Source of the DNA: Snodgrassella alvi wkB2
GTDB taxonomy: Bacteria > Pseudomonadota > Gammaproteobacteria > Burkholderiales > Neisseriaceae
Assembly: GCF_000600005.1 (NCBI RefSeq)
Contig: NZ_CP007446.1
Location: 1,948,894-2,012,893 of the forward strand
Reading direction: 5' to 3'
DNA length: 64,000 nucleotides
This document shows, piece after piece, positions 18,111 to 27,680 of this stretch (position 1 is its first letter; each line of letters starts with the position of its first letter). The notes beneath the pieces are model-generated. The model ran no database searches. It was not told where the DNA came from and was given only the letters and a program-made list of their open reading frames with translations. The position numbers and the translations under genes are program-made.

Positions 18111-19106
18111 ATGACGGTTTTAAGCAAAGATTCAGTGCAGTTTTTATCTGTCTGTGCAGAAAGTGCCGGTCAGAGACTGGATAATTATTTAATACGGGAA
18201 TTAAAAGGAGTACCGAAAAGTCATATTCAGCGCATTATTCGTAGCGGGGAAGTCCGGCTGAACAAAAAACGCTGTAAAGGAACAGACCGGATTCAGGTCA
18301 ATGATGAGATCCGTTTACCTCCTATTCGCATTGCAGCCAGACACGCATCCGCAACAACTCTGGCTATTCCGGCTCAGAAATTTACGGTTGTTTATGAAGA
18401 TGATGTATTACTTGTGATTAACAAACCAGCCGGTATTGCTGTACATGGCGGCAGTGGTATTAGTTTTGGCGTCATTGAGCAGCTGCGCCGCGCCCGCCCT
18501 GAGTCCCGTTATCTGGAGCTGGTTCACCGGCTGGATAAAGATACCAGTGGCTTGCTGATGATAGCCAAAAAACGCAGTGCTTTGGTCAAACTGCATGAAT
18601 CAATTCGCCAGAATCATCCGCATAAAGTGTATCTGGCTCTGGCCATTGGCAACTGGCCGGAAAATATACGGCAAGTTAAACTTCCACTACTGAAATATAC
18701 CGGTGCACAAGGAGAAAAAATGGTACGTATCGCCGGCAATACTCAGGAAGGACAACGGGCACATACGCAGTTCCGGATACTGCAACGTTATGCTGGCGAG
18801 CAATTACACCATCTGGGCATCAGAGCATTAACACTTATGGAAGCAACACTTAAAACTGGCCGCACCCACCAGATACGTGTTCATATGCAATCACAGTTAT
18901 GCCCTATTGCCGGAGATGAGCGTTATGGTGATTATCAGATAAATAAGCGCCTGCAAAAAGCCGGGCTGAAAAGAATGTTTTTACATGCTGCTGAATTAAC
19001 GCTGGCTCATCCGGTTAGTGGCGATATTTTACAGCTTACCGCTCCTTTACCGGATGATCTGCAACTATTCCTGAATCATTTGCCAAAAACACCTGGCAAA
19101 ATGTAA
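18111..19106 (+). CDS. rluC: 23S rRNA pseudouridine synthase RluC/RluD type
   Basis: Converts specific uridines of 23S rRNA to pseudouridine. The 331-residue protein has an N-terminal S4 RNA-binding domain (about 20-85, with RLDNYLIRELKGVPKSHIQRIIRSG shortened here to RLDNYLIRELKG) and then the RluA-family catalytic domain. The active-site aspartate lies in HRLDKDTSGLLMIAKK, and the late TGRTHQIRVHM motif is present. Divergence from rne is a classical position for rluC in gamma- and beta-proteobacteria, which favours RluC over RluD. The Shine-Dalgarno is weak. Confidence 0.9.
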   Translation: MTVLSKDSVQFLSVCAESAGQRLDNYLIRELKGVPKSHIQRIIRSGEVRLNKKRCKGTDRIQVNDEIRLPPIRIAARHASATTLAIPAQKFTVVYEDDVLLVINKPAGIAVHGGSGISFGVIEQLRRARPESRYLELVHRLDKDTSGLLMIAKKRSALVKLHESIRQNHPHKVYLALAIGNWPENIRQVKLPLLKYTGAQGEKMVRIAGNTQEGQRAHTQFRILQRYAGEQLHHLGIRALTLMEATLKTGRTHQIRVHMQSQLCPIAGDERYGDYQINKRLQKAGLKRMFLHAAELTLAHPVSGDILQLTAPLPDDLQLFLNHLPKTPGKM

Positions 19107-19138
19107 ACGATGTTTATATCTATCTGTATCGGCTTGTA

Positions 19139-20020
19139 TCAAAATGCTTGCTGCTGCAGCCATTGTCTGAGTGCGGTACCACATTGATTGTGACGCAGAC
19201 TATATTCAATGAAAGTTTTCATATAGCCAAGTTTGTTACCGCAATCATGTGAATAACCCTGAATCACAAAAGCATCTACAGCTTCCTGCTGCATCAGGGC
19301 GGCGATGGCATCAGTAAGCTGAATCTCGCCTCCTGCACCGGGCAGTGTTTTTTCCAGCTTAGACCAGATACCGGCTGAAAGTACATAACGGCCAACCACA
19401 GCCAGATCAGACGGAGCCTGTTCTGTTGAAGGTTTTTCGACAATGGCACTCATCCTGATGCTGTTTCCAGAGTCAGCCTGCTGACCATTACAATTAACAA
19501 TACCGTATTTATTAACTTCACTCATCGGTACACCTTCAACCATAATCTGGCTGCGCTGTGTAGTCCGGAACTGTTTTAGCATTGCAGCCAGATTATCTGT
19601 AGCCAGATTACAGGCTTTTTCATCTATCAGCACATCTGGCAGTAAAACAGCAAATGGTTCATCACCAATAACTGAACGAGCACACAGCATTGCATGACCC
19701 AAACCTTTAGCTTCACTTTGACGGACTTGTATTATTTGCATTCCACGAGGTAATACGTTCCGGATTTCATCCAATAATGTCATTTTACCCTTGTTCTGCA
19801 ACTGTGTTTCCAACTCAAATGCTGTATCAAAGTGGTTTTCAATTGCCGCTTTAAATGCATGGTTAACCAGAACAATTTCATTAATTCCTGCAGCAGCACA
19901 TTCCTGAACGATATATTGAATTAATGGTTTATCGGCCACAGTCAGCATTTCTTTTGGAATAGCTTTTGTGGCTGGTAACATACGTGTACCTAATCCTGCT
20001 ACAGGAATTACTGCTTTCAT
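19139..20020 (-). CDS. galU: UTP-glucose-1-phosphate uridylyltransferase
   Basis: Makes UDP-glucose, a precursor for lipooligosaccharide and other glycans. The 293-residue protein opens with the nucleotide-binding signature [21 protein letters not shown] (abridged), followed by [24 protein letters not shown], the ALLPDVL acidic motif (here LLPDV, where many family members have LPDD) and [14 protein letters not shown] lies 9 nt before the ATG. It converges with rluC, leaving only 32 bp. dhaKL lies 170 bp upstream in the same direction and could share transcription, although their functions are not obviously linked. Confidence 0.94.
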   Translation of the reverse strand: MKAVIPVAGLGTRMLPATKAIPKEMLTVADKPLIQYIVQECAAAGINEIVLVNHAFKAAIENHFDTAFELETQLQNKGKMTLLDEIRNVLPRGMQIIQVRQSEAKGLGHAMLCARSVIGDEPFAVLLPDVLIDEKACNLATDNLAAMLKQFRTTQRSQIMVEGVPMSEVNKYGIVNCNGQQADSGNSIRMSAIVEKPSTEQAPSDLAVVGRYVLSAGIWSKLEKTLPGAGGEIQLTDAIAALMQQEAVDAFVIQGYSHDCGNKLGYMKTFIEYSLRHNQCGTALRQWLQQQAF

Positions 20021-20189
20021 CTAATTCTATCCTATTAAAATAGTATAAATATATTATTTAAAATAATATTATTTTAAAACAAAAAATTACTAGCTTAATT
20101 TAACATAAAATATGTCATAGATATTACCCGTTTATTATTCAGAATCAAAATTAATTTATGAGTAATATCTAAACACTTTAACCTTCATT

Positions 20190-21839
20190 TTACAGCTTAA
20201 TCTGTAACTTACCCAGTGCAGTAAACACCTCAGCCACTGCCACTGCCCCCGGATCAGGCACTCCGGCGAGATTTTGCTGATTAACGTAAGATGAACGCCC
20301 TGCTCCGGCTTTATGTATACCAGCAGTTTTTTCTGCTCCCTCTCTGGCTGCCTGTATGGCGGCAGAAAAATTCCGGTTCTGCCATACATCTAACGCCGGT
20401 TGTAATGCGTCAATCAGAGTTCGGTCACCTATATCTGCACCACCATAATGTTTCATTTGTGCCAGCCCGTTTAATAATGCATCTACCAGCGTACCGCCTG
20501 TCTGTAATTTCTGACCGGCTGCGGTGAAAAAAATCGACATCAATACTCCGCTTGAACCACCCATAACAACAGACAGTCGCTCGCCAATGCACAACAACAG
20601 TTGAGGCAAATCATTTAACGGTAGGTGTTTTTGTGCCAGCTGCGAGGCTATAGCATGAGCAGCATGAGCAAATGTACTTCCAGTATCGCCATCACCTACT
20701 TTTGCATCCAGAGCATTAAGCTGATTTTCCAGCCGGATCAAAGTATCAGTAATGACAGTAATATATTCTGCTATCCGGGCATTTTCGGATGGAATATAAA
20801 CTGACTGTTTATATTCAGTTTCACATACTACGGTTTTTAGTGGCTGTAAAACTACGGGTTTCTGCCATCCCTGTGTTTCTACGGGCGCATTAAGTGCCTT
20901 ACTAAAGTAATCGTTCAGCTTAAGCAAGGAAAGTGAAAAACCTTTCATATCCAAGGAAGTTACCAGTGATGCAGGACCAATCAGTAAATCTGTCTGTTTA
21001 CTAATAGCTGAATGCGCTAACTCACGTGTCAGTACGGCCATTTCTAGCGCAGACACACCGCCCAGATTATTAATTAAAACAGCAAAACGGCCTGCCCCGG
21101 CTGACTTTGATAATGCCTGAACCAGTGTATCGATCAGTATTTTGCTATTGTGTGTATCCTCTACTGAAGCACCCGGTTCGCCATGAATACCCAGACCAAG
21201 TTCAACCTGTCCAGCTTTAATTCGTCTTTCTTCTGTATAGTCCGGCAAATTACAGGTCTGCATGGCTACACCTAAGCTATACAAATTATCACAGGTTTGC
21301 TGTGCTATCTCGCGTACCTGAGATAAGGATTTACCTTCCTCTGCCGCATAACCTGCTATCTTGTGCACCAGTACTGTACCGGCAATACCGCGGGGTTGTC
21401 TGTTTTCCGGCAGAGAAATATCATCTGCAACAATAACCATCTCCACATTTATCCCATGACTTTTAGCCTTTTCTGCCGCCAGTCCGAAATTCAGCCGGTC
21501 TCCGGTATAATTTTTGACAATTAACAAACAACCTTGTTCACCCGTTACCGCCATAATTGCGCTAAATACCGCATCGACGCTGGGCGAAGCAAATAAATCT
21601 CCGCACACTGCTGCAGTTAACATACCTTTGCCAACAAAACCAGCATGTGCGGGCTCATGACCGGAACCACCGCCGGAAATAACTGCTACTTTGCTTTTAT
21701 CCCAGTCATTACGCATCACTACCCGAATTGCCGGGTCCGTATCCAGCCTGACAAGGTTACCTTCAGGTGCGGAAATAATTAAACCCTCAATCGCCTCATT
21801 AACCAGTTGTTTACGGTCGTTAAAAAAGAATCTGGACAT
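20190..21839 (-). CDS. dhaK: ATP-dependent dihydroxyacetone kinase (DhaK-DhaL fusion)
   Basis: Phosphorylates dihydroxyacetone to DHAP, with ATP as donor. The 549-residue protein fuses a DhaK domain (about 1-335) to a DhaL domain (about 355-549), the arrangement of ATP-dependent single-chain kinases rather than the PTS-dependent DhaKLM system. Visible features are SGGGSGHEPAHAGFVG, His219 in GLGIHGEPGA (expected to bind the substrate covalently as a hemiaminal), and the DhaL metal-nucleotide loop DAKVGDGDTGSTFAHAA with clustered aspartates. No glycerol dehydrogenase or PTS dhaM gene is seen next to it. It would allow entry of triose into lower metabolism. Confidence 0.93.
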   Translation of the reverse strand: MSRFFFNDRKQLVNEAIEGLIISAPEGNLVRLDTDPAIRVVMRNDWDKSKVAVISGGGSGHEPAHAGFVGKGMLTAAVCGDLFASPSVDAVFSAIMAVTGEQGCLLIVKNYTGDRLNFGLAAEKAKSHGINVEMVIVADDISLPENRQPRGIAGTVLVHKIAGYAAEEGKSLSQVREIAQQTCDNLYSLGVAMQTCNLPDYTEERRIKAGQVELGLGIHGEPGASVEDTHNSKILIDTLVQALSKSAGAGRFAVLINNLGGVSALEMAVLTRELAHSAISKQTDLLIGPASLVTSLDMKGFSLSLLKLNDYFSKALNAPVETQGWQKPVVLQPLKTVVCETEYKQSVYIPSENARIAEYITVITDTLIRLENQLNALDAKVGDGDTGSTFAHAAHAIASQLAQKHLPLNDLPQLLLCIGERLSVVMGGSSGVLMSIFFTAAGQKLQTGGTLVDALLNGLAQMKHYGGADIGDRTLIDALQPALDVWQNRNFSAAIQAAREGAEKTAGIHKAGAGRSSYVNQQNLAGVPDPGAVAVAEVFTALGKLQIKL

Positions 21840-22283
21840 GATTTTCCAAGTTTTAATTACAAAATGACAAACATGAATGATGCTGAATACAGACTAAGCA
21901 CATTAAACGGACTAATCGATTTCATCCTTCGAATATACAGATATCAGTACCAACAGACTCAGCTTCAGTTTCGATACAATGTTTAAATTTATCTATAAAA
22001 TACAGTACCGGATGTAGTACAACAACTTCCTTTATTCTATTGTTTCAGCTTACTAACTATCGTCTGATTTAACTTGCTCCGGCTAATAGCTGCGCTATTA
22101 TAATTTAGACACTCATACAGATAAAGCTTGACCCGAATTCTTAAACAATAAGAACATAGACAAATATTAATTCAGATATAATTAGATTCTGGTTTAATTT
22201 CAGATATAAACCACTTTACACAATCAACAGAGCTGACAGAAACAGAATAGACTGACACAGACTAACAGCAGAGAATAAAGCAA
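21840..22283. other. Divergent promoter region between dhaK and sppA
   Basis: AT-rich spacer with no ORF or strong hairpin. A TATAAT hexamer near 22096, preceded by TTGCTC at a 19-nt spacing, could serve the plus-strand sppA gene. The dhaK promoter was not identified. Confidence 0.3.
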
Positions 22284-23243
22284 ATGACAATCAAAATTAA
22301 TGGATCAGGGTCGACAAATGGCAATCCTGAAAAAAATAGCAGCTGGGAACGCAATATGCTGGAGAAGCTGTTACTTGAAGTATACCGCGAACAACGGCGC
22401 AATCGAATCTGGCGCTGGGTCTGGCGATTACTCTGGCTGTGCATTATTATTTTTATCATTACAGCAGCGATGGGAAGCTCAATACCTAATAGTCCGCACA
22501 CAGCAGTTATTAATCTAAGTGGTGTGATCAGCAGCGAGAATAATCAGGCAGAATTATTACGTAAAAGCCTTAAAACAGCCTATGGGAATAAAAATGTTAA
22601 AGGCATTATCATTCGTGCCAACAGCCCGGGCGGCTCACCGGTCATTTCCAGTATTGCCTATGAAGAAATCCGACACCTGAAAGCAAAACATCCGAAGATA
22701 CCTTTATATGTTGTAACTGAGGATATGTGTGCCTCCGGTTGTTATTATATTGCCAGTGCTGCAGATAAAATTTATGCAGATCCGTCCAGCCTTGTCGGCA
22801 GTATCGGTGTTATTGGCAGCAGTTTTGATTTTACAGGTCTGATCGACAAACTTGGAATTAAACGCCGGGTAAAAATAGCCGGCAACAATAAAGACATGGG
22901 TGATCCATTTGTGCCGGAAACCCCGGAACAGGCGGAAATCTGGCAACAAATGCTAAGCAGTATTCATAAGCAATTCATTCAGGCGGTGCAGCAGGGGCGT
23001 GGTGACCGATTAAAAGTTGCTGATAATCCGGACATATTCAGCGGTCGTGCTTATACCGGTGAAGAAGCTAAAGCAGTCGGACTAGTAGATGATTTTGGCA
23101 ATATTTACACAGTTGCCCGCGATGTTATTAAAGCTCCGGAACTGGTAGATTACACTGCTGAAACCAGCTGGAAACGCTTCGGACGAAGCATAGGCAGCAC
23201 ATTACAGCAGAATATTCAGGGTATGACTGATAAACCATGGTGA
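22284..23243 (+). CDS. sppA: Signal peptide peptidase SppA (short form)
   Basis: Inner-membrane serine protease that digests cleaved signal peptides. The 319-residue protein has a basic cytoplasmic N-terminus (QRRNRIWRWVWR), one transmembrane segment at about 50-70, then the S49 peptidase fold. RANSPGGSP forms the oxyanion loop, Ser151 in CASGCYYIASAADK is the nucleophile, SSLVGSIGVIG follows, and Lys203 in NNKDMGDPF is the probable general base. It is half the size of E. coli SppA and fits the single-domain family in Neisseria and Bacillus. The start is followed by an unusually Ser/Asn-rich tail before the membrane anchor. Confidence 0.92.
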   Translation: MTIKINGSGSTNGNPEKNSSWERNMLEKLLLEVYREQRRNRIWRWVWRLLWLCIIIFIITAAMGSSIPNSPHTAVINLSGVISSENNQAELLRKSLKTAYGNKNVKGIIIRANSPGGSPVISSIAYEEIRHLKAKHPKIPLYVVTEDMCASGCYYIASAADKIYADPSSLVGSIGVIGSSFDFTGLIDKLGIKRRVKIAGNNKDMGDPFVPETPEQAEIWQQMLSSIHKQFIQAVQQGRGDRLKVADNPDIFSGRAYTGEEAKAVGLVDDFGNIYTVARDVIKAPELVDYTAETSWKRFGRSIGSTLQQNIQGMTDKPW

Positions 23244-23502
23244 TATCTGTCAATAACCACACTAATTAACAGATATTCTGATTATTATGCCCGTTTATGC
23301 TTTCTGCTCTGAATTACAGAACCATAAACGGGTATATTGTTATATATCATCAGATGAAGAGGTTATTGTTATAAAACATAAAATATTTATCAGCAGCAAT
23401 TAAATAATTTATTCACCTACGCATACCGAATTTGATTATTTTCCACCCGAATTGATAGTGTTGTTGGTTATAATATTTCTTCCTTTTTCAATCATCAATA
23501 TC

Positions 23503-24573
23503 ATGTATCCTATTATTAAACCATTGCTATTCAGACTGGATCCTGAAAAAGCCCATTACCTGACATTAAAATCGCTGCAATGGTTACATCGTTATCATTG
23601 TGGTTTTTTACTGGGATGCAAACCAGGCTTCTCATTCATGCAGAAAAATACCAATGGTATTTTTCCTGACAACAATATTAACAATACTACAACTCTGATG
23701 GGACTAACGCTCCCCAATCCTGTAGGACTGGCTGCCGGTCTGGATAAAAATGGTGAATATATTGATGCACTTGCTATGCTGGGATTTGGTTTTATAGAAG
23801 TAGGCACTGTGACACCTCTACCTCAGGCAGGCAATCCTAAGCCGCGGTTATTCAGATTACCAAAGCAACAGGCAATTATTAATCGTATGGGCTTTAACAA
23901 TTATGGTATTGATACTTTAATCAATAATATTGCAAATAGCAGGTATCGCGGCATATTGGGGATTAATATTGGCAAAAATGCTGCCACACCGATTGAAAAA
24001 GCAGTGGATGATTATCTGATTTGTCTGGAAAAAGCCTACCCACATGCCAGTTATGTCACTGTTAATATTTCTTCACCCAACACACGTGATTTACGCAGCC
24101 TGCAAAGTGCCGGAGAGCTGGACAGATTATTAAACCACCTCAAAAACCGTCAGGCCCAGCTGGCTACTCAGCAAAGCCGCTATGTGCCTATTGCCATCAA
24201 AATTGCTCCTGATCTGGATGAAGAGCAAATTGAAGCCATTGCAGAGGTTGCATTGAATACTCAAATAGACGGAATTATTGCCACCAATACTACTATAGAC
24301 AAAACTCCTTTGGGTACGCATAAATTTACTCAGGAAACTGGTGGGTTGTCTGGTCATCCCGTACAGACACAGAGTAATTACGTTCTGAATCAGTTATCTG
24401 CACACATTAATACACAAATTCCGCTTATCGGTACAGGGGGTATTATAACCGGAGCGGATGCCGCAGAAAAAATCCGTCTTGGTGCTGCCGCCGTCCAGTT
24501 ATATTCAGGTCTGATTTTTCGTGGTCCTCAGTTAGTTGCCGAATGTATCAAGAGCTGCTCACGGTTAAAATAA
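23503..24573 (+). CDS. pyrD: Dihydroorotate dehydrogenase (quinone), class 2
   Basis: Oxidises dihydroorotate to orotate, passing electrons to membrane quinone. The 356-residue product starts MYPIIKPLLFRLDPEKAHYL, the amphipathic N-terminus that docks class 2 enzymes to the inner membrane. NISSPNTRDLRSLQ contains the catalytic serine (Ser190/191 region). GLAAGLDKNGE and IGTGGIITGADAAEKI form the FMN site. An in-frame TTG at 23452 would add a hydrophobic stretch, but relatives begin at this ATG. No clear Shine-Dalgarno is visible. It works with pyrE at 9684-10322. Confidence 0.93.
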   Translation: MYPIIKPLLFRLDPEKAHYLTLKSLQWLHRYHCGFLLGCKPGFSFMQKNTNGIFPDNNINNTTTLMGLTLPNPVGLAAGLDKNGEYIDALAMLGFGFIEVGTVTPLPQAGNPKPRLFRLPKQQAIINRMGFNNYGIDTLINNIANSRYRGILGINIGKNAATPIEKAVDDYLICLEKAYPHASYVTVNISSPNTRDLRSLQSAGELDRLLNHLKNRQAQLATQQSRYVPIAIKIAPDLDEEQIEAIAEVALNTQIDGIIATNTTIDKTPLGTHKFTQETGGLSGHPVQTQSNYVLNQLSAHINTQIPLIGTGGIITGADAAEKIRLGAAAVQLYSGLIFRGPQLVAECIKSCSRLK

Positions 24574-24790
24574 CGGGTGTGCTATTACATAAATACTACT
24601 AATTTAAGTTTTTATATTTATTAGCAGACTACTTTGCCAGACAACTGTATGCAACTGCGTTTGGCAGGAAACTCTTGCCTGCGCTATGATGTCAATCGCA
24701 CTATACAAACAGACCAGATTACTTTGTACAGTTTTTATCTGTACAGATGGAGACTGCACAAAGTGATTTGATTAAATTGAAAGCTCCATC
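24574..24790. other. Spacer between pyrD and rng with a small inverted repeat
   Basis: TGTACAG (24725-24731) and CTGTACA lie about 7 nt apart, and a weak GCAGG/CCTGC stem precedes them. Neither has a clear T-run, so terminator status is doubtful; the TGTACA repeat could be an operator or leader hairpin for rng. Confidence 0.25.
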
Positions 24791-26287
24791 ATGCATAACA
24801 GCGACATATCGCTGCCGAAGGATATTCAGCGGCCGGCTGAAACGGTACTGGTAAATATTACTCCGCAAGAAACCAGAGTAGCCGTAATGGAAGAAAATAC
24901 GTTGTGTGAAATTCATATTGAACGTAATTGCGGCCATGGTCTGGTAGGCAATATTTATCTGGGTGTGGTGCGCCGTGTATTACCCGGTATGCAAAGCGCC
25001 TTTATTGATATCGGACTGGAACGTGCCGCTTTTCTGCATATTGTTGATGTACTCGAGCAGCGTCAGCAACCAGAGCAGATTCAGCGTATTGAACACACGC
25101 TGCATGAAGGACAATCAATTGTTGTACAGGTCATCAAAGACCCGATTAATACTAAAGGCGCACGTCTGTCTACCCAGATATCACTGGCTGGACGTTTTCT
25201 CGTATATCTGCCTCAGGATGAGCATATCGGCATCTCACAGCGTATTGAAGACGAAGAGGAACGCAACCAGTTACGTGAACGGCTGGAAAATCTGTTACCG
25301 GCGGATGCTGCCCATGGCTATATTATCCGTACCAGTGCCGAAAATGCCACTGATGCAGAATTGCAGGCTGATATCAATTATCTGACCAAGCGATGGCAGC
25401 ATATTCAGCAACTATCCAAAACCTGTCCGCCTGAAACATTACTGTATCAGGATTTACCCCTGAGTTTACGTGTATTGCGTGATATGTACAGTGACAATAT
25501 CAATCACATTATTGTGGATTCAACCAGCCATTATCAACGCATGCACGAATTTGCCACGAATTATTCTCAGGGTGCACTGGATAAATTGCAATTATTTAAG
25601 GATGATTGTCCGTTATTTGAAAAATACAATATCGAAGCCAAAATTAACCGCTCTCTGCAACCACGGGTGAATCTGGATTTTGGCGGTTATATTATTATTG
25701 AGCCGACAGAAGCTATGACTACCATTGATGTAAATACGGGCGGTTTTGTCGGCGCACGCAATTTTGAAGAAACTATCTTTAAAACCAATCTGGAAGCCTG
25801 CCATGTGATTGCACGTGAACTGCGTTTACGCAATCTGGGGGGAATTATCATTATTGATTTTATCGATATGACCAACGAAACACACCAGCAGGAAATTCTG
25901 ACCGAGCTGGCTCAAGCGCTGGCCTACGACCGTACCCGCGTTACACTTAACGGTTTTACCAGTTTAGGTCTGGTAGAGCTAACACGCAAACGTACCCGGG
26001 AAAATCTGACCCAGATACTGTGTGAACCCTGTCCTGTCTGTCAGGGGCGTGGTCGCATCAAAACAGCACAAACTATGTGCTATGAGATTTTGCGCGAAAT
26101 AGTATGCGAATCACGTCGTCCTGATATTAAGCAATTGCGCATACTAGCCTCTCCCAGCGTCATAGATTTATTTCTGGATGAGGAAGCCGATTCTTTGAAA
26201 ATGCTAAGTGATTTTATTGACAAGCCGATTGCTCTGGCAGTAGAAACCACTTACACTCAGGAACAATATGATATTGTGATTCAATAA
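24791..26287 (+). CDS. rng: Ribonuclease G
   Basis: Endoribonuclease of the RNase E/G family that matures the 5' end of 16S rRNA. At 498 residues it consists of the catalytic half only: VLVNITPQETRVAVMEE at the start, an S1 domain (GNIYLGVVRRVLPGMQSAF onward, first 19 residues given), the metal-binding segments TTIDVNTGGFVG and IIIDFIDMTNETHQ, and the zinc-link CEPCPVCQG. It lacks the long basic scaffold present in the rne product, so the paralogues are easily told apart. It lies 29 nt before cysE. The start codon has only a weak ribosome site. Confidence 0.94.
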   Translation: MHNSDISLPKDIQRPAETVLVNITPQETRVAVMEENTLCEIHIERNCGHGLVGNIYLGVVRRVLPGMQSAFIDIGLERAAFLHIVDVLEQRQQPEQIQRIEHTLHEGQSIVVQVIKDPINTKGARLSTQISLAGRFLVYLPQDEHIGISQRIEDEEERNQLRERLENLLPADAAHGYIIRTSAENATDAELQADINYLTKRWQHIQQLSKTCPPETLLYQDLPLSLRVLRDMYSDNINHIIVDSTSHYQRMHEFATNYSQGALDKLQLFKDDCPLFEKYNIEAKINRSLQPRVNLDFGGYIIIEPTEAMTTIDVNTGGFVGARNFEETIFKTNLEACHVIARELRLRNLGGIIIIDFIDMTNETHQQEILTELAQALAYDRTRVTLNGFTSLGLVELTRKRTRENLTQILCEPCPVCQGRGRIKTAQTMCYEILREIVCESRRPDIKQLRILASPSVIDLFLDEEADSLKMLSDFIDKPIALAVETTYTQEQYDIVIQ

Positions 26288-26316
26288 ATTTAATCTGCAA
26301 ACGAGAAATTAAACAT

Positions 26317-27111
26317 ATGAATTTACCTGATGCTGCTCAGGCTGAAAACCTGTGGCAAACCATTCGTCATGAAACCGAAATAGCAGTCAGCAATGAACCT
26401 ATACTGGCCAGCTTTCTGCACTTGAGTGTATTACGTCATAAAAATTTTGCCCGCATGCTGGCCTTTCATCTGTCTACCAAAATGTCCAGTGCTGTAATGG
26501 ATGCGCGGGCATTATTCGAGATTTATCTGGAGGCCTTACATCAGGATACTTCTATTATTCATGCAGCCCTGGCAGATATTGTTGCCTATTATGAACGCGA
26601 TCCCGCCTGTGAAACCTATAGTTTACCATTATTGTATTACAAAGGTTTTCACGCCATACAGACCCATCGCATTAACCACTGGCTCTGGCAACAGAATCGC
26701 CATACTCTAGCCTATTTTTTACAAAATCGTGCTTCAGAAGTTTTAGGAGTTGATATCCATCCTGCTGCTTCAATGGGCTATGGAATTATGATTGACCACG
26801 GTACGGGTGTGGTTATTGGCGAAACAGCGGTGCTGGGTAATAATATTTCGCTGTTACACGGTGTTACTCTGGGTGGCTCCGGTAAACAAAGCGGTGACAG
26901 GCATCCGAAAATCAGTGACGGTGTCATGATCGGAGCCAATGCCTCTGTATTAGGCAATATTCGTGTACATACCTGCGCCAAAGTAGGTGCCGGCAGTGTC
27001 GTAGTTAATGATGTTCCGGAATATTCAACAGTAGTAGGCGTACCTGCGCGCGTTATCAGCAAAACAGATAATCATGAAAGTCCTGCTCAGGAAATGGATC
27101 AAAGAATTTAA
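26317..27111 (+). CDS. cysE: Serine O-acetyltransferase
   Basis: Acetylates serine to O-acetylserine, the carbon skeleton for cysteine synthesis, and is normally feedback-inhibited by cysteine. The 264-residue protein has the N-terminal helical domain and a C-terminal left-handed beta-helix built of hexapeptide repeats (VDIHPAASMGYGIMIDHGTG onward). The catalytic Asp-His lie in the IDHGTGVVIGE region, and GVTLGGSGKQSGDRHP forms the active-site loop. It follows rng by 29 nt and ends before a terminator at 27182. A cysB regulator is encoded at 37259-38209. Confidence 0.95.
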   Translation: MNLPDAAQAENLWQTIRHETEIAVSNEPILASFLHLSVLRHKNFARMLAFHLSTKMSSAVMDARALFEIYLEALHQDTSIIHAALADIVAYYERDPACETYSLPLLYYKGFHAIQTHRINHWLWQQNRHTLAYFLQNRASEVLGVDIHPAASMGYGIMIDHGTGVVIGETAVLGNNISLLHGVTLGGSGKQSGDRHPKISDGVMIGANASVLGNIRVHTCAKVGAGSVVVNDVPEYSTVVGVPARVISKTDNHESPAQEMDQRI

Positions 27112-27181
27112 TTTGAATAAGCAAAAGTACGCAATAGTTAATGTTAACCAGAAAATTCTACATAAATCTGTATTTAAGATC

Positions 27182-27213
27182 ACAGGCAGCAAAATAAACA
27201 GCTGCCTGTATTT
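27182..27213 (+). terminator. Terminator of cysE containing a GCTGCCTG core
   Basis: ACAGGCAGC (27182-27190) and GCTGCCTGT (27201-27209) form a 9-bp stem followed by ATTTTA. The arms resemble the core of a variant neisserial uptake sequence (compare 55646-55670 and 52175-52195). Confidence 0.7.
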
Positions 27214-27304
27214 TACAGTTTACCAATAAATCCGGAAAACATCTGCGCAGGAAACAGTCAGGGCAATCAAATTATATGCCATATGAATAAAATAACATAG
27301 ATAA

Positions 27305-27334
27305 TAAAAAACGCAAACTCAACCAGAGCTTGCG
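27305..27334 (-). terminator. Terminator of tRNA-Met
   Basis: On the minus strand CGCAAGCTC pairs with GAGTTTGCG (one G-U) and is followed by a run of six T, 8 nt past the tRNA 3' end. Confidence 0.75.
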
Positions 27335-27341
27335 ATTTATT

Positions 27342-27418
27342 TGGTGGCGAATCAGGGATTCGAACCCCGGACACAAGGATTATGATTCCTCTGCTCTAAC
27401 CGACTGAGCTAATTCGCC
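27342..27418 (-). tRNA. tRNA-Met (anticodon CAT)
   Basis: A 77-nt minus-strand cloverleaf: acceptor GGCGAAT/ATTCGCC, D-loop AGCTCAGTCGGTTAGAGC, anticodon loop ATCATAA with CAT, T-loop GTTCGAATC and encoded CCA (27342-27344). The anticodon alone cannot exclude a lysidine-modified tRNA-Ile2. The overall sequence resembles the neisserial elongator tRNA-Met, and the fully paired acceptor excludes the initiator. Confidence 0.88.
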
Positions 27419-27680
27419 GTATCTCATTTCAAGAGAGACGCAATTATACGATATTTTTCTGATTATGCAAGCACTCAAAAAGAAAAAATTTTTATTTTAT
27501 TGTTTTTATAAATCATTTTATATGACTTCAATTCATACAGTATTTATCTGGCGTTTAAAGAGCGATAAATGCGCATTTAAAGGAGAATAACACAGTGTTT
27601 TACCGGTTTGGCACAGGTATCTGCATGCTTTATGATACAATTCAGCCATTTTTAAATATCGCCTGTTTTCAAGGAATATC

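Noticed and set aside
27342-27418. Possibility that the CAT-anticodon tRNA is tRNA-Ile2 or initiator tRNA
   Set aside because: The acceptor is fully paired (initiator excluded) and the sequence resembles elongator tRNA-Met of Neisseria from memory; lysidine modification cannot be excluded, so confidence was lowered.
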